Source: an uncultured Chloroflexota bacterium
GTDB taxonomy: Bacteria; Chloroflexota; Dehalococcoidia; Lucifugimonadales; GCA-002694895
DNA length: 37,704 nucleotides
Assembly (NCBI GenBank): GCA_950054395.1
Contig: CATLOZ010000007.1
Location: 1-37,704, forward strand
Direction of reading: 5' to 3'
Below, one piece after another: positions 35,623 to 37,704 of this stretch (its first letter is position 1; every line of letters begins with the position of its first letter). A program made the position numbers and the translations under genes. Under the pieces are notes generated by a model. It was not told the DNA's origin, searched no databases, and saw only the letters and a program-made list of their open reading frames with translations.

Positions 35623-36513
35623 TTAATTATATTCATCTAACAATTTAAACATTTTTTTTGATTGAGATACTGTTTCACCAACCTTCTCATCTCCATATTT
35701 TAAACTAATTCTTGCAAGCTCCACATACATTGGCAATATAGCTGGATACGATTTTCGAAGGGTATCTAAATGCATTTTAACTGTATCATAATCACCTCTT
35801 ACATAAGGTCCAGCCATTGACTGTGGAATACCTAATTCAATAATATTTTTACAGCTTTGAATCATCATTGGAATCAAAGCTTTAGCTCCCTCCTCTCTAC
35901 TTAAGCCAATTTTTTGCCATATATCCGCAATTGAAGATGCCATACCAAGTAATAAATTACCTGCCATAACTCCTGACAAATGATAAAGTGCTCTATATTT
36001 AGGATCTATCTTGATAGATATAGCATCTAAATTATTAACCAATTTACTAATGATATTCAAAGCAAATTCATCACCATCAATACCAAAAGTAATATTATCT
36101 AAATTATTACTGCCTGAATCCATATCAGAAAAAGGTTGCAAAGGATGCATGCTACCCACAGATGCCCCGTCATTTTTCGCTCTACTTAAAACGCCTAACC
36201 CTAAAACCCCAGAGCAATGAATAACTATTTGTCCTTTTTTCCATGATGCAGATTCAACAGATGATTTGATAGCGTTATCAGTTGTAGTAATAAAAATAAT
36301 ATCTGCATTATCAGAAACTTCTTGAACAGATGTCGATAAGCTTGCATCATCTAACCTAGAGCACAATTTTATTATTGAAGCTTTGCTTCTACTAAATATT
36401 TTTGTAATACAAAAATATTTTTTATTTAATGCTATAGCCAAAGCTCCACCTAAAGCTCCTGCCCCAACAATGCCTATTCTATAAGATTTAAACTCTTGCA
36501 ATAAAAATACCAA
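35623..36513 (-). CDS. Rossmann-like / DUF2520 domain protein
   Basis: A 296-residue protein with an N-terminal NAD(P)-binding Rossmann fold (GIVGAGALGGALA, residues 14-26; ADIIFITTTDNAI near 70) and a helical C-terminal half typical of DUF2520 proteins (GSMHPLQPFSD, YRALYHLSGVMAGN, AGPYVRGDYDTVKMHLDTL). The family resembles F420/NADP-dependent and ProC-like reductases, but its reaction is not established. No ATG gives a full N-terminus. TTG at 36513 is one choice; a second TTG four codons on would also keep the Rossmann domain. No Shine-Dalgarno is seen. The start codon touches a perfect 37-base palindrome. It is separated from the molybdenum hydroxylase gene by 96 bases. Confidence 0.82.
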   Translation of the reverse strand: MVFLLQEFKSYRIGIVGAGALGGALAIALNKKYFCITKIFSRSKASIIKLCSRLDDASLSTSVQEVSDNADIIFITTTDNAIKSSVESASWKKGQIVIHCSGVLGLGVLSRAKNDGASVGSMHPLQPFSDMDSGSNNLDNITFGIDGDEFALNIISKLVNNLDAISIKIDPKYRALYHLSGVMAGNLLLGMASSIADIWQKIGLSREEGAKALIPMMIQSCKNIIELGIPQSMAGPYVRGDYDTVKMHLDTLRKSYPAILPMYVELARISLKYGDEKVGETVSQSKKMFKLLDEYN

Positions 36514-36549
36514 TATTTATAATTTAAATTATATTTAAATTATAAATAT
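36513..36549. repeat. perfect 17-base inverted repeat, AT-only, in divergent gap
   Basis: Bases 36513-36529 are the exact reverse complement of 36533-36549, with a 3-base spacer TAT. All 37 bases are A or T. It begins at the first base of the TTG start of the DUF2520 gene and ends 38 bases before the ATG of the C45 gene, so it lies in the shared promoter region. It could be an operator for a symmetric regulator, a cruciform-prone site, or a hairpin at the 5' end of the DUF2520 message that covers its start. Confidence 0.9.
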
Positions 36550-36587
36550 ATATGTAATAAAAAATAAACCTATATCTTGCAACATAA

Positions 36588-37631
36588 ATGTCTTTAGTCG
36601 ATACATACAAATTCCCATATATAGAAATTACTGGTGATCATTATGAAATGGGATTTAGTCATGGAAAACAAATTTCAGAACAAATTCGAGAATATATCAA
36701 ATGGATAAGATTCAAAAGTAAGGAAACAATCAAACAATCTCAAAAAAGATCTATGTCTTTTTATAATCTAATAAATAATTATTCAAATAGCTATATAAAT
36801 GAAATCCATGGTATAGCTGAAGGTGCAAACATCATATTTGAAGATGCAATGTTATGCCAAGTCAGATTTGGAAAATTAGATAATACAAATGATGAAGGAT
36901 GTACAGCATTTTCATTTAAAGAAAAAAGTACTTTAAATTCCAATTTATATATTGGACAAAATCAGGATATGGATCCTGAATTCTTAAATTTTGGTTTTGT
37001 TTTAAAATTAATCCCTAGTATAGATATACCTCAAATCATTATGTTCACATTTCCAGGGCAAATAGGTTATGCAGGAATGAATGAACATGGAATATCTAAT
37101 TTTGCAAATGCTTTATATAATTTCCAAACACAAAAAGGAGTTCCTCATTATATTTTGAAAAGAAAATTACTAGAACAAAGATCATTAGAAACCTGTAAAA
37201 AAATTTTAAATACAATTAATGTTTCAGAAGCAGCCAATGTATTAATATCTGATAAAAAAAATATTATTGATTTTGAATTTCATAATAAATCAAGATATGA
37301 ATTTACTTCTCATGATCAAAACTCCGTCATTCATACCAATCACTATTTAACTGATGAATTAATTAAATTTGAAAATAATACATTGATAGATTCGCCAATA
37401 AGACTTCAAAGAATGCATAATTTAATAAAAAATATTTACGGAAATATAAATCTTGATAACATAAAAAATATTCTAGCTGATCATTATAACTTCCCTTCTT
37501 CGATATGCAGACATGGTGCTAATAATATGGATACTGTTTCAGGATATATTGCTGACCCAAGTAATAAAACTTTCCACATAAGAAAAGGCTTTGGGTGTGA
37601 AATGAATTGGCAAAGTTATAACTTTGATTAA
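36588..37631 (+). CDS. C45 family autoproteolytic acyltransferase/hydrolase
   Basis: Ntn-hydrolase of the isopenicillin N acyltransferase (C45) family, 347 residues. Such proteins cut themselves in front of a Cys, which then becomes the N-terminal nucleophile for amide hydrolysis or acyl transfer. Seen are the family start ITGDHYEMGFSHGKQISEQI, HGIAEGANIIFEDAM near 75-90, EGCTAF with Cys105 (close to Cys103 of the fungal enzyme), IGQNQDMDP (the conserved Asn/Asp after the nucleophile), and a GMNEHGISNF segment near 165. Auto-cleavage between Gly104 and Cys105 is inferred. There is no signal peptide. It is divergent from the DUF2520 gene. The family in bacteria works on varied amides, not only penicillins; no antibiotic cluster is present. 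Confidence 0.87.
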   Translation: MSLVDTYKFPYIEITGDHYEMGFSHGKQISEQIREYIKWIRFKSKETIKQSQKRSMSFYNLINNYSNSYINEIHGIAEGANIIFEDAMLCQVRFGKLDNTNDEGCTAFSFKEKSTLNSNLYIGQNQDMDPEFLNFGFVLKLIPSIDIPQIIMFTFPGQIGYAGMNEHGISNFANALYNFQTQKGVPHYILKRKLLEQRSLETCKKILNTINVSEAANVLISDKKNIIDFEFHNKSRYEFTSHDQNSVIHTNHYLTDELIKFENNTLIDSPIRLQRMHNLIKNIYGNINLDNIKNILADHYNFPSSICRHGANNMDTVSGYIADPSNKTFHIRKGFGCEMNWQSYNFD

Positions 37632-37704
37632 AATTATTATTAATGTTCATAGGTTTAACTTATGCTTACTATATGTTAAAGTTTATTAAATTTTTTAAAC
37701 TATT
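37632..37704. other. 73-base AT-rich end of window
   Basis: After the C45 stop only AT-rich DNA remains. TTTAAC (37654-37659) and GTTAAA (37675-37680) could form a weak hairpin, not followed by a clean T-run. I see no gene start. Confidence 0.4.

Overview
The window is a dense stretch of an AT-rich bacterial chromosome. By eye about one third of bases are G or C; I did not compute this. Spacers are short, genes abut or overlap, and several starts are TTG or GTG. It carries single-copy housekeeping genes (pyrG, gyrA, gyrB, ruvB, pheS, pheT, moeA, tRNA-Pro), so it is not a plasmid or phage. The lineage cannot be proven from this sequence. An AT-rich, streamlined aquatic bacterium fits best, and Chloroflexota (SAR202 / Dehalococcoidia-like) is my leading guess. 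That guess rests on Ala/Pro-linker lipoproteins feeding peptide ABC transporters, an orphan molybdenum hydroxylase large subunit, a PAC2 protein and a Rossmann/DUF2520 protein; it is inference only.

Layout. (1) Bases 1-4884, plus strand: the 3' part of pyrG, then gyrA and a proline-iminopeptidase-like hydrolase, closely packed. (2) 4885-5462: a 578-base stretch without a convincing gene, ending at the 3' end of a minus-strand tRNA-Pro(UGG). (3) 5463-11695, minus strand: a probable operon pheS-pheT-moeA-(148-aa unknown)-PAC2-tRNA-Pro with a good promoter before pheS. (4) gyrB (minus) and ruvB (plus) diverge from a 220-base AT-rich region. (5) 15089-18664, minus: a heterodimeric ABC exporter with one degenerate ATPase site. 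(6) 18782-22197, plus: S9 peptidase, small GNAT protein and MFS transporter. (7) 22284-26176, plus: peptide-type ABC importer 1 (lipoprotein, terminator, two permeases). (8) 26171-27961: a four-helix membrane protein (minus) and a secreted delta-60-repeat protein (plus). (9) 28045-31991, plus: importer 2 with the same architecture. (10) 32005-36513, minus: M19 dipeptidase, molybdenum hydroxylase large subunit and a Rossmann/DUF2520 protein. (11) 36588-37631, plus: a C45 Ntn-hydrolase, with a perfect AT-only inverted repeat in the divergent gap before it.

How the genes work together. Much of the accessory content points to peptide or amino-acid-derivative scavenging: two family-5 binding-protein importers, an S9 oligopeptidase, a proline iminopeptidase, an M19 dipeptidase and a C45 amide hydrolase/acyltransferase. 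Neither importer has ATPase genes here, so ATPases must be supplied from elsewhere. In both importers a hairpin terminator lies between the binding-protein gene and the permeases, which should make binding protein in excess. MoeA supplies molybdenum cofactor of the kind the molybdenum hydroxylase needs. I see no CRISPR array, complete mobile element or defence island. The strongest unexplained signals are the 37-base palindrome at 36513-36549, a palindrome filling the spacer of the importer-1 promoter, and unusual GyrA residues at the GyrA box and the quinolone-binding region.
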